Source of the DNA: Aquitalea pelogenes
Lineage (GTDB): Bacteria; Pseudomonadota; Gammaproteobacteria; Burkholderiales; Chromobacteriaceae
Direction of reading: 5' to 3'
Assembly (NCBI RefSeq): GCF_001515305.1
Contig: NZ_LNQV01000018.1
Span: 18,036-82,035 of the forward strand
DNA: 64,000 nucleotides
Position numbers and translations under genes: made by a program. This document shows, piece after piece, positions 49,026 through 58,739 of the stretch. Every line of letters begins with the position of its first letter. Within the stretch, counting starts at the first letter, position 1. The notes beneath the pieces are model-generated. The model was not told the DNA's origin and did not search any database. It was given only the letters and a program-made list of their open reading frames with translations.

Positions 49026-49793
49026 ATGTGGCAAGAAGAGCGCTACCAGCGCATCCGTGCCTTGCTGGCACTGGAGCAGCGCATCAGCACTGACCGGCTG
49101 GTCAGGGAGCTACAGGTATCGCGGGAAACAGTCAGGCGGGATGTCGCCGCGCTGGAAGCGCTGGGACAGTTGCGCCGCACCCATGGCGGCATTGTGCGTC
49201 CCAGCGCAACGGAAGCCCCGATTGCCGAACGGGCGCAGCTCAATGTCCGTCTCAAGGAAGACATTGCCCGTGCGGTGTGCAGCAGGCTCAGTGCCGGGCA
49301 AACCGTGTTCATTGATGCCGGCACCACCACCGCCCTGCTGGCCCGCCAGCTGGTCGGGCTCTCCGGCCTGACCATCATCACCAATGCCTTTGATGTGGCG
49401 CTGGCTCTGCGCCAGCCGGAGGGCGGCAAACGCCATCAAGTCATCATGCTGGGGGGTGAACTGGGCGAACGTGCCGCAGCCACGGTGGGCGGCAGCACCG
49501 TCAATGCCATCCGCCATTACCGGGCCGACATTGCCTTGCTGTCCCCGGTTGGCGTCAGCTGCGATATGGGGGCCAGCAATTACGATCACCACGAGGCCGA
49601 AGTGGCCCGTGCCATGAGCGAGCAGGCCGATCAAACCTTTATCCTGGCCGATGCCAGCAAGCTGGGCCTCAGCAGCCGCTTCAGCCTGTGCCGGGCGGAA
49701 GCCATCGACCTGCTGGTCAGCAACCGGCAGGACGCCCCGTCGCCAGCCTGCGAGGCACTGGCAGCACAAGTGGGAGAGCTGTGGCTGGTATAA
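49026..49793 (+). CDS. DeoR-family transcriptional regulator
   Basis: A 255-residue regulator. The N-terminal helix-turn-helix (ELQVSRETVRRDVAALEALGQLRRTHGG) is the DeoR type. The C-terminal domain with IDAGTTTALLARQL, MLGGELGE and LADASKLG is the sugar-phosphate isomerase-like sensor. Such regulators respond to phosphorylated metabolites, which fits its divergent partner, a phosphatase. The ATG at 49026 has GGAG upstream; a GTG at 49014 would add four residues. Confidence 0.88.
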   Translation: MWQEERYQRIRALLALEQRISTDRLVRELQVSRETVRRDVAALEALGQLRRTHGGIVRPSATEAPIAERAQLNVRLKEDIARAVCSRLSAGQTVFIDAGTTTALLARQLVGLSGLTIITNAFDVALALRQPEGGKRHQVIMLGGELGERAAATVGGSTVNAIRHYRADIALLSPVGVSCDMGASNYDHHEAEVARAMSEQADQTFILADASKLGLSSRFSLCRAEAIDLLVSNRQDAPSPACEALAAQVGELWLV

Positions 49794-49903
49794 GGCGGTC
49801 CTGACTGATACCAAGATGGCATATGCAAACAAGTAAATGTTATTTTTGTTATATTAAAAACAGAAATATCCTGCTTTGAGTTATATAAATTCAAGGCATG
49901 GTC

Positions 49904-50833
49904 ATGAACTTCCAGCAACTGCGCATCATCCGCGAAACCGTGCGCCAGAACTTCAACCTCACCGAAGTCGCCAACGCGCTGTACACCTCGCAATCCGGCG
50001 TCAGCAAACACATCAAGGACCTGGAAGACGAACTGGGTGTCGAACTGTTCGTCCGCAAGGGCAAGCGTTTTCTGGGGCTGACCGATCCGGGCAAGGAATT
50101 GCTGATCATCGTGGAGCGCATGCTGCTGGACGCCGGCAACATCAAGCGCCTGGCCGAACAGTTCAGCCTGCGCGACGAAGGCCAGCTGACCATTGCCACC
50201 ACCCACACCCAGGCGCGCTATGCGCTGCCCAAGGTGGTGACTGCCTTCAAGAAAGCCTTTCCCAAAGTACATCTGGTACTGCATCAGGCCAGCCCGGAAG
50301 AGCTGGTGCGCCTGCTGCAGTCCGGTGATGCCGATATCGGTATTGCCACCGAAGCGGTGGCCGAAGTGCCCGAGCTGGTTTCCTTCCCCTACTATGGCTG
50401 GTACCACAGCGTGATTGCCCCGCCGGATCACCCGCTGCACCAGCAAACCCTGTCGCTGGAAACGCTGGCCGAATACCCTATCGTCACCTACCACCAGGGC
50501 TTTACCGGCCGTGCGCAGATTGACCGTGCCTTTGCCCGCGCCGGACTGGTGCCGGACATCGTGATGTCGGCACTGGATGCCGATGTGATCAAGACCTATG
50601 TGGAACTGGAACTGGCAGTCGGCATTGTCGCCTCCATGGCCGTGGACCCGCAGCGTGACCAGGCGGTGAAAGTGGTGCCGGGCGAGCCGCTGTTCGGCCA
50701 GCAAACCACCCGCATTGCCATTCGTCGCGGCCATTACCTGCGCAGCTATGCCTACCGCTTCATCGAGCTGTGCTCGTCCGCGCTGGATGAAAGCACGGTG
50801 CGCAGCGCACTGAACCCGGCCCTGCAGGACTGA
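49904..50833 (+). CDS. cysB: CysB-like LysR-family regulator
   Basis: A 309-residue LysR-type activator. The N-terminus MNFQQLRIIRETVRQNFNLTEVA and the helix ANALYTSQSGVSKHIKDLED match CysB, which senses N-acetylserine or O-acetylserine and drives sulfate assimilation. The C-terminal effector domain is full length. The ATG at 49904 has AAGG 8 nt upstream; the ATG at 49898 is too close to it. The upstream 100 bp are very AT-rich. No sulfur genes are adjacent here. Confidence 0.9.
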   Translation: MNFQQLRIIRETVRQNFNLTEVANALYTSQSGVSKHIKDLEDELGVELFVRKGKRFLGLTDPGKELLIIVERMLLDAGNIKRLAEQFSLRDEGQLTIATTHTQARYALPKVVTAFKKAFPKVHLVLHQASPEELVRLLQSGDADIGIATEAVAEVPELVSFPYYGWYHSVIAPPDHPLHQQTLSLETLAEYPIVTYHQGFTGRAQIDRAFARAGLVPDIVMSALDADVIKTYVELELAVGIVASMAVDPQRDQAVKVVPGEPLFGQQTTRIAIRRGHYLRSYAYRFIELCSSALDESTVRSALNPALQD

Positions 50834-50895
50834 ACCGGCCAATAGCGCCCGGCATTACAACTATTGATGTTTCTTGCCGCAAGTTGACGCACGGA

Positions 50896-50929
50896 CAGGG
50901 TATGGTGCGGGTTTTCCCACCATACCCTG
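50896..50929. repeat. Perfect 12-bp inverted repeat after cysB
   Basis: CAGGGTATGGTG (50896-50907) and CACCATACCCTG (50918-50929) with a 10-nt loop. There is no T-run at the stem foot; TTTT lies in the loop. It sits between cysB and the next gene and could be a weak terminator or a regulator site. Confidence 0.6.
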
Positions 50930-50956
50930 CTCCAGGCAGGCCAGGACTGCCGTGCC

Positions 50957-51322
50957 ATGCTCAAGGCGCTTTCCCGACTGATTTCCCGACGCCCGCCACT
51001 GCCCGCGCTGACGCATGCCAGCATCAATACCCTGTGCCATGATTTTCTGCCACGCGTCCAGGCGCTGAACCGCGAACGGCTGGACACCATCCAGCAACAG
51101 CCAGCGCAGCACCCGGCGCTGTTCCGGGAAGACAGCATGAACCTGTACCAACGCGCGAGCCTGTATCTGGAGTACGGCGAATGGCACAAGGCACGCCAGT
51201 TGCTGGACGCGGCGGCCCGACGCCTGCAGGCGCACGCCCCGGATGCCGCTGCCACCTTGCTGCATTTGTGCCGCGACATGCAGGCGGCCGAGCGGCAACA
51301 ACGGGAACTTCTGCGCAACTGA
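50957..51322 (+). CDS. Hypothetical helical protein
   Basis: A 121-residue soluble protein, rich in Arg, Gln, Leu and Ala, with predicted helices throughout (beginning MLKALSRLISRRPP; NLYQRASLYLEYGEWHKARQLLDAAARRL resembles one TPR-like repeat). No family was recognised. It lies between cysB and pagP on the same strand. Confidence 0.55.
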   Translation: MLKALSRLISRRPPLPALTHASINTLCHDFLPRVQALNRERLDTIQQQPAQHPALFREDSMNLYQRASLYLEYGEWHKARQLLDAAARRLQAHAPDAAATLLHLCRDMQAAERQQRELLRN

Positions 51323-51440
51323 GCCGGTCTAGCCGAGCTGACTTGACCTGCTGGCCAGTACAGGTAACATCCCCAGCCCTGCCCTATTTTTTGCAATCGT
51401 GCTGCCGTTCTGGCTCGCAGCACACCGCCAGTTGAGATTC

Positions 51441-51995
51441 ATGTCCGCTTACACCCGCCTCAGCACCGCCCTTGTCCTTGGCAGCGCCTTGTCCTGTCTG
51501 TTCTCCAGCCCGGCCCGCGCCGAATCATGGCTGGAGAGTGCCAGCAACGAAGTCCAGCATGTCTGGAACGATGGCACGCTGGATGCCTACCTGCCCTTGA
51601 ACACCTATCACATGCGCTGGGCCTATACCAAAGAGAAGATCGCCGAGTTCAACGAAAACCCCTGGGGTTTTGGCCTTGGCCGCAGCCTGCGTGACGACAA
51701 TGACAACTGGCATGCGCTGTACGCCATGGCTTTTCTCGACTCGCACAAGAAAGTAGAGCCGATTGCCGGTTATGCCTATACCCACCCCTTTTTCCGCGCA
51801 GGTGAGTGGCGTGCAGAGATCGGCTATACCGCCTTCATCACTTCGCGCACCGACACCCTGCACTCCTTCCCCTTCCCGGGTGTGCTGCCGCTGGTGGGTA
51901 TCAGCTATGGCAATCTGACCATCAACAGCACCTATATTCCCGGCGGCAAGGGCAATGGCAATGTGCTGTTTACCTTTGCCCATTACCACTTCTGA
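51441..51995 (+). CDS. pagP: Lipid A palmitoyltransferase
   Basis: Outer-membrane eight-stranded barrel enzyme that moves palmitate from phospholipid to lipid A. The protein has 184 residues with a signal peptide (to about residue 27, ending SPARA). The catalytic residues are visible as His in PLNTYHMRWAY and Asp-Ser in MAFLDSHKK; the C-terminal barrel signature NGNVLFTFAHYHF ends in the aromatic residue needed for assembly. The start at 51441 matches the signal peptide. The stop codon touches a dispersed repeat. Confidence 0.95.
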   Translation: MSAYTRLSTALVLGSALSCLFSSPARAESWLESASNEVQHVWNDGTLDAYLPLNTYHMRWAYTKEKIAEFNENPWGFGLGRSLRDDNDNWHALYAMAFLDSHKKVEPIAGYAYTHPFFRAGEWRAEIGYTAFITSRTDTLHSFPFPGVLPLVGISYGNLTINSTYIPGGKGNGNVLFTFAHYHF

Positions 51996-52106
51996 GTGCG
52001 GCTAACAAAAACACTGCTGCTGCGCTGCGCCTGCTTGCCCTACTCTTGTACTGTTGGCGTCGGCGCGCCTTGCCCCAGGGTCGCAACGCTATTTTGTCAG
52101 CCGCTC
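51996..52106 (-). repeat. Dispersed MITE-like repeat, copy 2 (inverted orientation)
   Basis: The terminal inverted repeats are GCGGCTAACAAAAA (51998-52011) on the left and ATTTTGTCAGCCGCTC (52091-52106) on the right. The reverse complement aligns along its whole length with copy 3, including the core GCAAGGCGCGCCGAC. It begins directly after the pagP stop codon (51993-51995). Confidence 0.85.
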
Positions 52107-52267
52107 CAAGCCCGGATACCTGCCCCGGCAGCGCATGTAAAACATGTTAAACGGGGCTAATTGGCTTCACTTCGCTCAAAGCGGTGTAAAGCTGGCAGCC
52201 ACAAGCTTGTAGCGCTGCCAGCGCCTGACTAAGGTGGGCGCATTGTCACCATGAAGGCAGGACTCTC

Positions 52268-52666
52268 ATGCGCCCCTCTCACTTTATTGTTGTCAGCGCC
52301 ACGCTGGGCCTGCTGTTGTGCAGCACCAGCCATGCGGCAGACAGCAACATGCCGGCTGACTCGGCTGTACATCGTTGCCAGGCCGGGCATCAGGATGCCT
52401 CGGAACCGGGGCACCACCAATGCGATCCGCACGGCCCGCATCCGGCCGATGAGCATGGACACATGCCACCCCCGCCGCACGAGCCGCCGTTGGCTGCCGT
52501 CAAAGCCTGCGTGGGCAAGAAGACAGGCAGCAAGACCACCATTTACCTGCACGGCGACAGCATTCCCGCCATATGCCAGCCCTACGACGGCATGGTACTG
52601 GCCAAGCCGCTGCGTCCACTGTTCCCGCCGCCGCCACCAGATGAAGGGCCACACGCTCCGCAGTAA
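52268..52666 (+). CDS. Secreted His/Pro-rich protein, possible metal binder
   Basis: A 132-residue protein with a signal peptide (cleavage near SHA-AD, residue 24). The middle is rich in His, Pro, Asp and Glu (PGHHQCDPHGPHPADEHGHM), a pattern typical of nickel, copper or zinc binding. The C-terminal part has ACVGKKTGSKTTIYLHGDSIPAICQP with two cysteines, then a Pro-run. AGGA precedes the ATG. It lies between two copies of the dispersed repeat, converging on ureG. A link to urease nickel is a guess from position. Confidence 0.65.
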   Translation: MRPSHFIVVSATLGLLLCSTSHAADSNMPADSAVHRCQAGHQDASEPGHHQCDPHGPHPADEHGHMPPPPHEPPLAAVKACVGKKTGSKTTIYLHGDSIPAICQPYDGMVLAKPLRPLFPPPPPDEGPHAPQ

Positions 52667-52778
52667 GAGCGGCTAACAAAATAGCGTAGCGTCCCTGGTG
52701 CAAGGCGCGCCGACACAGACAGTACAAGGAGTACGGCAAGGAGGCGCAACGCAGCAGCAGGATTTTTGTTAGCGGCTC
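52667..52778 (+). repeat. Dispersed MITE-like repeat, copy 3
   Basis: 112 bp. The left end GAGCGGCTAACAAAA (52667-52681) and the right end TTTTGTTAGCGGCTC (52764-52778) are inverted repeats differing at one position. The core matches copies 1 and 2. It begins directly after the stop of the His-rich gene (52664-52666). Confidence 0.9.
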
Positions 52779-52795
52779 CAAGAGCACGGCTGCAA

Positions 52796-52826
52796 TGACA
52801 AGGCCGGGGATTGCCCGGCCTTGTCA
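52796..52826 (-). terminator. Strong hairpin after ureG
   Basis: TGACAAGGCCGGG (52796-52808) and CCCGGCCTTGTCA (52814-52826) are a perfect 13-bp stem with a 5-nt loop, 37 bp beyond the ureG stop. There is no U-tail on either strand, so terminator function is likely but not certain. Confidence 0.55.
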
Positions 52827-52862
52827 CATCAACTCACCATCTGTTTGCCCAGAACAACTGGC

Positions 52863-53474
52863 TTACAGCTTGAGCATGCCCTTCTCCTCGATGATGGCGA
52901 TGATGTCCGCCAGGCCCTGCCCGCTTTTGAGATTGGAGAACACAAAGGGCCGCTCGCCGCGCATCTTGCGTGCATCGCGCTCCATCACCTCCAGCGAAGC
53001 GCCCACCAGCGGTGCCAGGTCTATCTTGTTGATCACCAGCAAGTCGGATTTGCAAATACCCGGCCCGCCCTTGCGCGGAATCTTGTCACCGGCAGACACA
53101 TCGATCACATAAATGGTGAGGTCGGACAACTCCGGGCTGAAGGTGGCGGCCAGATTGTCACCGCCGCTTTCGATGAAGATGACGTCCAGCCCCGGATGAC
53201 GGGCATTGAGCTGTGCCACCGCTTCCAGATTGATGGACGCATCCTCGCGGATGGCAGTGTGCGGGCAGCCGCCGGTTTCCACGCCAATAATCCGGTCCGG
53301 CGACAGTGCTTCGTTTTTCACCAGAAACTGGGCATCTTCCTGGGTATAAATATCGTTGGTGACCACGGCGACGTTGTAGATATCGCGCAGGGTGCTGCAC
53401 AGCGCCCAGGTGAGGTGGGTCTTGCCCGAGCCGACCGGCCCGCCGATTCCAACGCGCAAGGCGGTTTTCTGCAT
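52863..53474 (-). CDS. ureG: Urease accessory GTPase UreG
   Basis: A 203-residue SIMIBI-class GTPase that powers nickel insertion into urease. The P-loop is [24 protein letters not shown] and the nickel-site motif [13 protein letters not shown] (Cys-Pro-His) are intact; NKIDLAP is the guanine specificity motif. The start at 53474 fits the family N-terminus. Last gene of the urease run. Confidence 0.97.
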   Translation of the reverse strand: MQKTALRVGIGGPVGSGKTHLTWALCSTLRDIYNVAVVTNDIYTQEDAQFLVKNEALSPDRIIGVETGGCPHTAIREDASINLEAVAQLNARHPGLDVIFIESGGDNLAATFSPELSDLTIYVIDVSAGDKIPRKGGPGICKSDLLVINKIDLAPLVGASLEVMERDARKMRGERPFVFSNLKSGQGLADIIAIIEEKGMLKL

Positions 53475-53500
53475 GGTGTATCTCCTCTGGCCTGTTTCGC

Positions 53501-54184
53501 TCAGGAGCGGAACAGGCGGCTGTACTGGGTTTCGTGTTTCATCGCCGCCCACATCAGGCCGGGGGCGAAATTACTGTGCTGTCCGGCAGGCAGGCTGATG
53601 GCGCGCTCCACCGCATCCGCCAGCGCGGGCAGCAGGGCCGACAGCAGCAGCTGGCCTGCACTCTGGCCCATGGGCATGGCCTTGAGCAGCACCATCACCT
53701 GGTTTTCCAGCCAGCTCCACAGCAGCGCCGTCACTGCTTCGCGCTCGTCTATGCCCAGCGCACGGGCCGCCAGCGCCCATGCCACCGGCAGGCAGACGTC
53801 GCCATTGGCCAAGCCATCCGGCCAGCTCATGGCCTGTCCTTCCGGCAAACCCGCCAGCAACTGGCGCAGCGAGTAGCCCATTTGTATGGTTTCCTGTCTT
53901 TGCTCGCGGCAATCGCGGCTGGCCAGATAGCGCTGGTTGAGCCGGTACAATGCAGCCTCGTCGCCAGCGGCCAGTGCTTGCAGCATGCGGGAGAGCATGG
54001 CGGCATCAAAATGGCAGACCGGGCCTTGCAAGACTTCATGCAACCACTGCTGCGCACTGGCGGCATCGTGTACCAGGCCCAGTTCCAGCGCACTTTCCAG
54101 CCCCTGCGAATAGCTGAAACCGCCAATCGGCAGGCCGGGGCTGGCCAGGCGCAGCAATTGCAGCAAAGGCAGCAGTGTGCTCAT
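53501..54184 (-). CDS. ureF: Urease accessory protein UreF
   Basis: A 227-residue helical protein that joins UreD and UreG in the activation complex. It has [18 protein letters not shown], the standard N-terminal motif, and [11 protein letters not shown]. The ATG at 54182-54184 overlaps the ureE stop (ATGA), which fixes the start. Intact. Confidence 0.93.
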   Translation of the reverse strand: MSTLLPLLQLLRLASPGLPIGGFSYSQGLESALELGLVHDAASAQQWLHEVLQGPVCHFDAAMLSRMLQALAAGDEAALYRLNQRYLASRDCREQRQETIQMGYSLRQLLAGLPEGQAMSWPDGLANGDVCLPVAWALAARALGIDEREAVTALLWSWLENQVMVLLKAMPMGQSAGQLLLSALLPALADAVERAISLPAGQHSNFAPGLMWAAMKHETQYSRLFRS

Positions 54185-54677
54185 GCCGGCTGACCGAACA
54201 GATGCAGCTTCGGCGCGTACTGGAAGGCGGCATCCTTGCCGTGCGAATGATGATGGCCGCCGCCGTAGGCTCCGCTTTCCGGATTGAACGGCGCAAACAG
54301 CCGGCTCACTTCCGCCCCCATTTGCTGCAGCATCTGCTCCAGCACATAGTCGTCCAGCAGCCGCAACCAGCCCTCGCCCACCTGCAAGTGAACGTGACGA
54401 TTGCCCAGATGGTAGGCCGCACGGCACAGCGCTTCCGGGCTGGCGCAACGCACATGCAGCAGAGGCTCGTCTGCCGCCAGTATGCGCACCACGCGGCCAT
54501 CTTCCGCCCGCAGGCACTGACCATGCGCCAGCGGTGCGCCAGCGGATAAAAACAGGCCGGCTTCTTCGCCATCCACGGTACGGGTACGCAGCCGGGTCTG
54601 CTGCGCAATTCAAAGCTGAGCAGCAAGTCGGCATCACTGCGGCAGGCTTGCGGCAGTCGCTCGGTAATCACCAGCAT
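54181..54677 (-). pseudogene. ureE: Urease nickel metallochaperone UreE, frameshifted in this sequence
   Basis: Delivers nickel to urease. The N-terminus MLVITERLPQACRSDADLLLSFELRS is in one frame and the remainder (RLRTRTVDGEEAGLFLS to the stop at 54181) in another. One missing base near 54597-54606 restores 165 residues. The C-terminus has the short His-rich nickel patch YGGGHHHSHGKD. The stop overlaps the ureF start. Confidence 0.85.
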
Positions 54678-54758
54678 GTTCTTTCCTTGTTTGTCTGTTT
54701 TCCGGGCCGTAACCCGGTGGTTTCCAGGCCATGAATGTCCTATGCCAGCTGTGCCTGT

Positions 54759-56459
54759 TCAGAACAGGAAATAGCGCTGGGCCATGGGCAGCACGGCGGC
54801 CGGTTCGCACCACAGCAGCTGTCCGTCGGCTTTTACCTGATAGTTTTGCGGGTCCACTTCGATCTGCGGCAGGTAGTCGTTGTGGATCAGGTCGGTCTTT
54901 TGCACGCTGCGGCAGCCATGTACCGCCACCAGTCGCTTGTTCAGGCCCAGCGCCTCGCCTATACCGGCATTAAGCGCAGCCTGTGAGACAAAGGTGACGC
55001 TGCCATCGGCAATGGCCTTGCCAAAGCTGCCGAACATCGGGCGGCTGTGTACCGGCTGCGGGGTGGGAATGCTGGCATTGGCATCGCCCATGGCGGCCAA
55101 GGCGATGATGCCGCCCTTGAGGATGAGCGATGGTTTGACGCCAAAGAACATCGGTTTCCACAGCACCAGGTCGGCCAGCTTACCCACCTCGATACTGCCC
55201 ACTTCGTGGCTGATGCCGTGGGTGATGGCCGGGTTGATGGTGTACTTGGCGATATAGCGCTTGATGCGGGCGTTGTCGCAGCCTTCGCTGTCCCCCGCCA
55301 GCGGGCCGCGCTGCTGTTTCATCTTGTCGGCCGTCTGCCAGCAACGCAGGATGGTTTCCCCCACGCGGCCCATGGCCTGGCTGTCGGAGGACATCATGGC
55401 AAAGGCACCCAGATCATGCAGGATGTCCTCGGCGGCAATGGTTTCGCGCCGGATACGGCTTTCGGCAAAGGCCACGTCTTCGGCAATCGAGGCATGCAGG
55501 TGATGGCACACCATCAGCATGTCCAGGTGCTCGTCGATGGTGTTGACGGTAAACGGCCGTGTGGGATTGGTGGAACTGGGCAGCACATTGGCAAAGCCAC
55601 AGGCCTTGATGATGTCGGGTGCGTGGCCGCCACCGGCCCCTTCGGTGTGATAGGTGTGAATAGTGCGGCCCTTGAATGCTGCCAGCGTGGTTTCGACAAA
55701 ACCGGCTTCGTTCAGCGTGTCGGTGTGAATGGCCACTTGCACGTCCATCTCGTCCGCCACACTCAGGCAGTTGTCGATGGCCGCCGGGGTGCTGCCCCAG
55801 TCCTCGTGCAGCTTCAGGCCGATGGCCCCGGCGCGCACCTGTTCGCGCAGTGCTTCCGGCAGGCTGGCATTGCCCTTGCCGGTAAAGCCCAGGTTCATGG
55901 CAAAGCCTTCCGCTGCCTTGAGCATGCTGGCCATATGCCAGGGCCCGGGTGTGCAGGTGGTGGCATTGGTACCGGTGGCCGGGCCGGTGCCACCGCCAAT
56001 CATGGTGGTGATGCCGGCAGCGAGTGCCTCTTCGATCTGCTGCGGGCAGATGAAATGGATATGGGTGTCGATGCCGCCAGCGGTGATGATCATGCCTTCA
56101 CCGGCAATGATTTCGGTGGCCGCACCAATCAGGATGTCCACACCGGGCTGGATGTCCGGGTTACCCGCCTTGCCGATGGCGGCAATGCGGCCGCCCTTCA
56201 GGCCGATGTCAGCCTTGACCACACCCCAGTGGTCGATGATGAGCGCATTGGTAATCACGGTATCCGCCACCTCGGCGGCCACGCACTGACCCTGGCCCAT
56301 GCCGTCGCGAATCACCTTGCCGCCACCGAACTTCACTTCTTCGCCATATACGGTGAAGTCGCGCTCTACTTGTGCCCACAGGCCGGTATCAGCCAGTCGC
56401 ACTGCATCGCCCGTGGTGGGGCCGAACATTTCGGCATAAGCCTGTCTGCTGATTTTCAT
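54759..56459 (-). CDS. ureC: Urease subunit alpha
   Basis: Catalytic subunit of 566 residues that hydrolyses urea to ammonia and carbamate. Dinickel ligands and catalytic residues are all present: HIHFICPQQ, the carbamylated lysine in [38 protein letters not shown], the flap cysteine/histidine in MVCHHLH, and the aspartate in [11 protein letters not shown]. The start at 56459 ([15 protein letters not shown]) overlaps the ureB stop by 4 bp. Intact. Confidence 0.98.
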   Translation of the reverse strand: MKISRQAYAEMFGPTTGDAVRLADTGLWAQVERDFTVYGEEVKFGGGKVIRDGMGQGQCVAAEVADTVITNALIIDHWGVVKADIGLKGGRIAAIGKAGNPDIQPGVDILIGAATEIIAGEGMIITAGGIDTHIHFICPQQIEEALAAGITTMIGGGTGPATGTNATTCTPGPWHMASMLKAAEGFAMNLGFTGKGNASLPEALREQVRAGAIGLKLHEDWGSTPAAIDNCLSVADEMDVQVAIHTDTLNEAGFVETTLAAFKGRTIHTYHTEGAGGGHAPDIIKACGFANVLPSSTNPTRPFTVNTIDEHLDMLMVCHHLHASIAEDVAFAESRIRRETIAAEDILHDLGAFAMMSSDSQAMGRVGETILRCWQTADKMKQQRGPLAGDSEGCDNARIKRYIAKYTINPAITHGISHEVGSIEVGKLADLVLWKPMFFGVKPSLILKGGIIALAAMGDANASIPTPQPVHSRPMFGSFGKAIADGSVTFVSQAALNAGIGEALGLNKRLVAVHGCRSVQKTDLIHNDYLPQIEVDPQNYQVKADGQLLWCEPAAVLPMAQRYFLF

Positions 56460-56760
56460 AAGTCCCCCATCACCCGGCCCTGAAAGCCGAATACGCGGCG
56501 TGCGCCATCCAGCGCCACCAGTTCCACCGTGCGGGTCTGCCCCGGCTCGAAACGCACCGCCGTACCGGGGGCGATATTCAGCCGGAAACCACGTGCGGCA
56601 GCGCGGTCGAAGCACAGTGCGTCGTTGGCTTCGGCAAAGTGGTAATGCGAGCCGACCTGTATCGGCCTGTCACCACTATTGGCCACCTCCAGCTGCAAGG
56701 TGCGCGGCCGACATTCATTTCGATATCGCCGCTGGCAAAGCGGATTTCTCCTGGAATCAT
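56456..56760 (-). pseudogene. ureB: Urease subunit beta, frameshifted in this sequence
   Basis: Structural subunit. It begins [19 protein letters not shown] in one frame and continues as [19 protein letters not shown] in another, to the stop at 56456. One base missing in the GC run near 56701-56709 restores the 101-residue family length and the GRRTLQLEV pattern. The stop overlaps the ureC start (ATGA). Confidence 0.87.
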
Positions 56761-56785
56761 CGCAATCTCCTGTTGGCGGGCTGCG

Positions 56786-57088
56786 TCAGACAATGGGCTG
56801 GTGCACGGTGACCAGCTTGGTGCCATCCGGAAAAGTGGCCTCCACCTGGATATCCGGAATCATCTCCGGCACACCGTCCATCACTTGTTCGCGCTTGAGC
56901 AGCGTGGTGCCGTAATGCATCAGTGCGGCCACGCTCTGCCCGTCACGTGCGCCTTCCAGAATGGCGGCACTGATATAGGCCACGGCCTCGGGATAATTCA
57001 GCCGCAGGCCACGGGCCAGGCGGCGCTCTGCCACCAGCCCGGCGGTGAAAATCAGCAGCTTGTCTTTTTCGCGGGGGGTCAGTTCCAT
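56786..57088 (-). CDS. ureA: Urease subunit gamma
   Basis: Smallest structural subunit of urease, 100 residues, the standard length. [23 protein letters not shown] and [20 protein letters not shown] are diagnostic. Intact. It starts 14 bp after ureD and ends 25 bp before ureB. Confidence 0.97.
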   Translation of the reverse strand: MELTPREKDKLLIFTAGLVAERRLARGLRLNYPEAVAYISAAILEGARDGQSVAALMHYGTTLLKREQVMDGVPEMIPDIQVEATFPDGTKLVTVHQPIV

Positions 57089-57102
57089 GGGGTGCTTTCT
57101 TG

Positions 57103-57962
57103 TCAGCTTGCCCAGATGCGCGGCTGGCTGGCTGCGCGTCCGTGGCTGAAGGGATAGATCAGGTTGCGACAGCCACGCAGCCAGTGATGGGCAGCTTCGG
57201 CGCTGTCACCAATAAAGCGGGCCAGCCAGATGCCGGGCAGCTGACTGGCAGCGGCACGCCCGGCACAGGGCAGTTCCAGACAGGCCTGATGGATGTCTGG
57301 CGGCAGTGCCGGCCCGGCCCACAGCAGGGTAGCCAGCACGCTGTGGCCACCCATGCCCACCGGGGATGCCAGCAAGGGGCTGTCACCGGGCACATGGTTG
57401 TGCTCGCACCACAGCAGGGTGTCGTCACGCCATACTTCGCTGCCTTGCTGCCACAGGCCACGGTCAAAGTGTTCGGCGCTGGCCGGGCGGCCCAGGCACA
57501 TCACCTCGCCAGCCAGCAGGCGGGCATCGCCCTGCAGACGGAAGCAGTTGTCCAGCTGCACGGTACTGCCGGCATACAGAATGGTTTCCTGTGGCAGCCA
57601 TTCCAGCAGGCTGCCTGGCTGCTGGCGCACTTGCAGCTGCTGGCCGCGGCCGACCGAAGCTGTCATACCATTTGGCCGCGCCGGGGCTGGTAAGCAGTAC
57701 CTGGCTGCCTGCGGACAGATCGACATCCAGCGTCAGCCTGTCCCCGCCAGCCATGCCGCCCGGAGGATGCACCACAATGTGCTGGCACTGGCCATGACCA
57801 TCGATGAAGTGTTTTTGTCACCCGCAACGGCCCCTGGTGACGTCGATGCACCGGCACGGTGCGGCCTTGCACCAGGGCATAGCCCAATTCCAGTGCGGCA
57901 TGCCAGCCGGCTTGCAAACCGGCAGGCAAGGCATTGGCCATGCTCAGCGCGTTCAGATTCAT
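57103..57962 (-). pseudogene. ureD: Urease accessory protein UreD, two frame breaks in this sequence
   Basis: UreD binds apo-urease and passes nickel from UreF/UreG. Three segments in three frames make one protein: GWHAALELGYALVQGRTVPV with [13 protein letters not shown], then [19 protein letters not shown] with [14 protein letters not shown], then [20 protein letters not shown] to the stop at 57103. The breaks are near 57799-57805 and 57642-57653. Each needs one base removed or two added; two added Cs at the first would give the family-like LHPDG. First urease gene; Met at 57962 or 57941 are both possible starts. Confidence 0.82.
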
Positions 57963-58039
57963 CAGCAGTCAATCAGCAAGGTGGATGGTGCAAGACTCAG
58001 CAATTAGCGTGCCGGGAGACAGGCTGACAGCCTGCCGTG

Positions 58040-58738
58040 TCAGATGGCCAGCAGTTCGCGTACTCCGTCCTGCGCCATGTCGGAACCAGCTCCGCAACGT
58101 ATCACCTCGCCACGTGACATCACCATATAGCGATCGGCCAGTGCTTCGGCAAAGTCGTAGTACTGTTCCACCAGCAGGATGGCCATGTCGCGTCGCGCCG
58201 CCAGGTTGCGGATGACTTCGCCTATCTGCTTGATGATGGACGGCTGGATGCCCTCGGTGGGTTCGTCCAGCACCAGCAGCGATGGCTGGCTGACCAGCGC
58301 CCGGCCAATGGCCAGTTGCTGCTGCTGGCCGCCGGACAGGTCGCCACCACGACGCTGGCGCATGTCGTACAGCACCGGGAACATCTCGTACACCGAGGCC
58401 GGAATCTCGCGCCCGGCCTTGCCGCCAAAGCGCGCCAGCCCCATGCGCAGGTTTTCTTCCACCGTCAGCCGGCCAAAGATTTCCCGCCCCTGCGGCACAT
58501 AGGCAATGCCACGCGCCACGCGCTGGTGCGGCGCACAGCGGCTGATGTCCTCTCCCTGCCAGCGGATGCTGCCGTTTTTGGCCGGCAGCTGGCCCATCAG
58601 GCAGCGCAGCAAGGTGGATTTGCCCACGCCATTGCGGCCGAGCAGGCAGGTCACCTGGCCGATTTCGGCTTGCAGGCTGACGCGGCGCAGAATGTGGCTG
58701 CCGCCGTAGTATTGGTCCAGTTCTTGTATGTCCAGCAT
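58040..58738 (-). CDS. urtE: Urea ABC transporter ATPase UrtE
   Basis: A 232-residue ATPase of the branched-chain-amino-acid-like urea transporter. Walker A is GRNGVGKSTLLRCLMG, the signature LSGGQQQQLAIGRAL and Walker B LLVLDEPTEGIQPS. Last gene of the urt set, 77 bp before ureD, linking uptake to hydrolysis. One base separates it from urtD. Confidence 0.93.
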   Translation of the reverse strand: MLDIQELDQYYGGSHILRRVSLQAEIGQVTCLLGRNGVGKSTLLRCLMGQLPAKNGSIRWQGEDISRCAPHQRVARGIAYVPQGREIFGRLTVEENLRMGLARFGGKAGREIPASVYEMFPVLYDMRQRRGGDLSGGQQQQLAIGRALVSQPSLLVLDEPTEGIQPSIIKQIGEVIRNLAARRDMAILLVEQYYDFAEALADRYMVMSRGEVIRCGAGSDMAQDGVRELLAI

Positions 58739-58739
58739 G

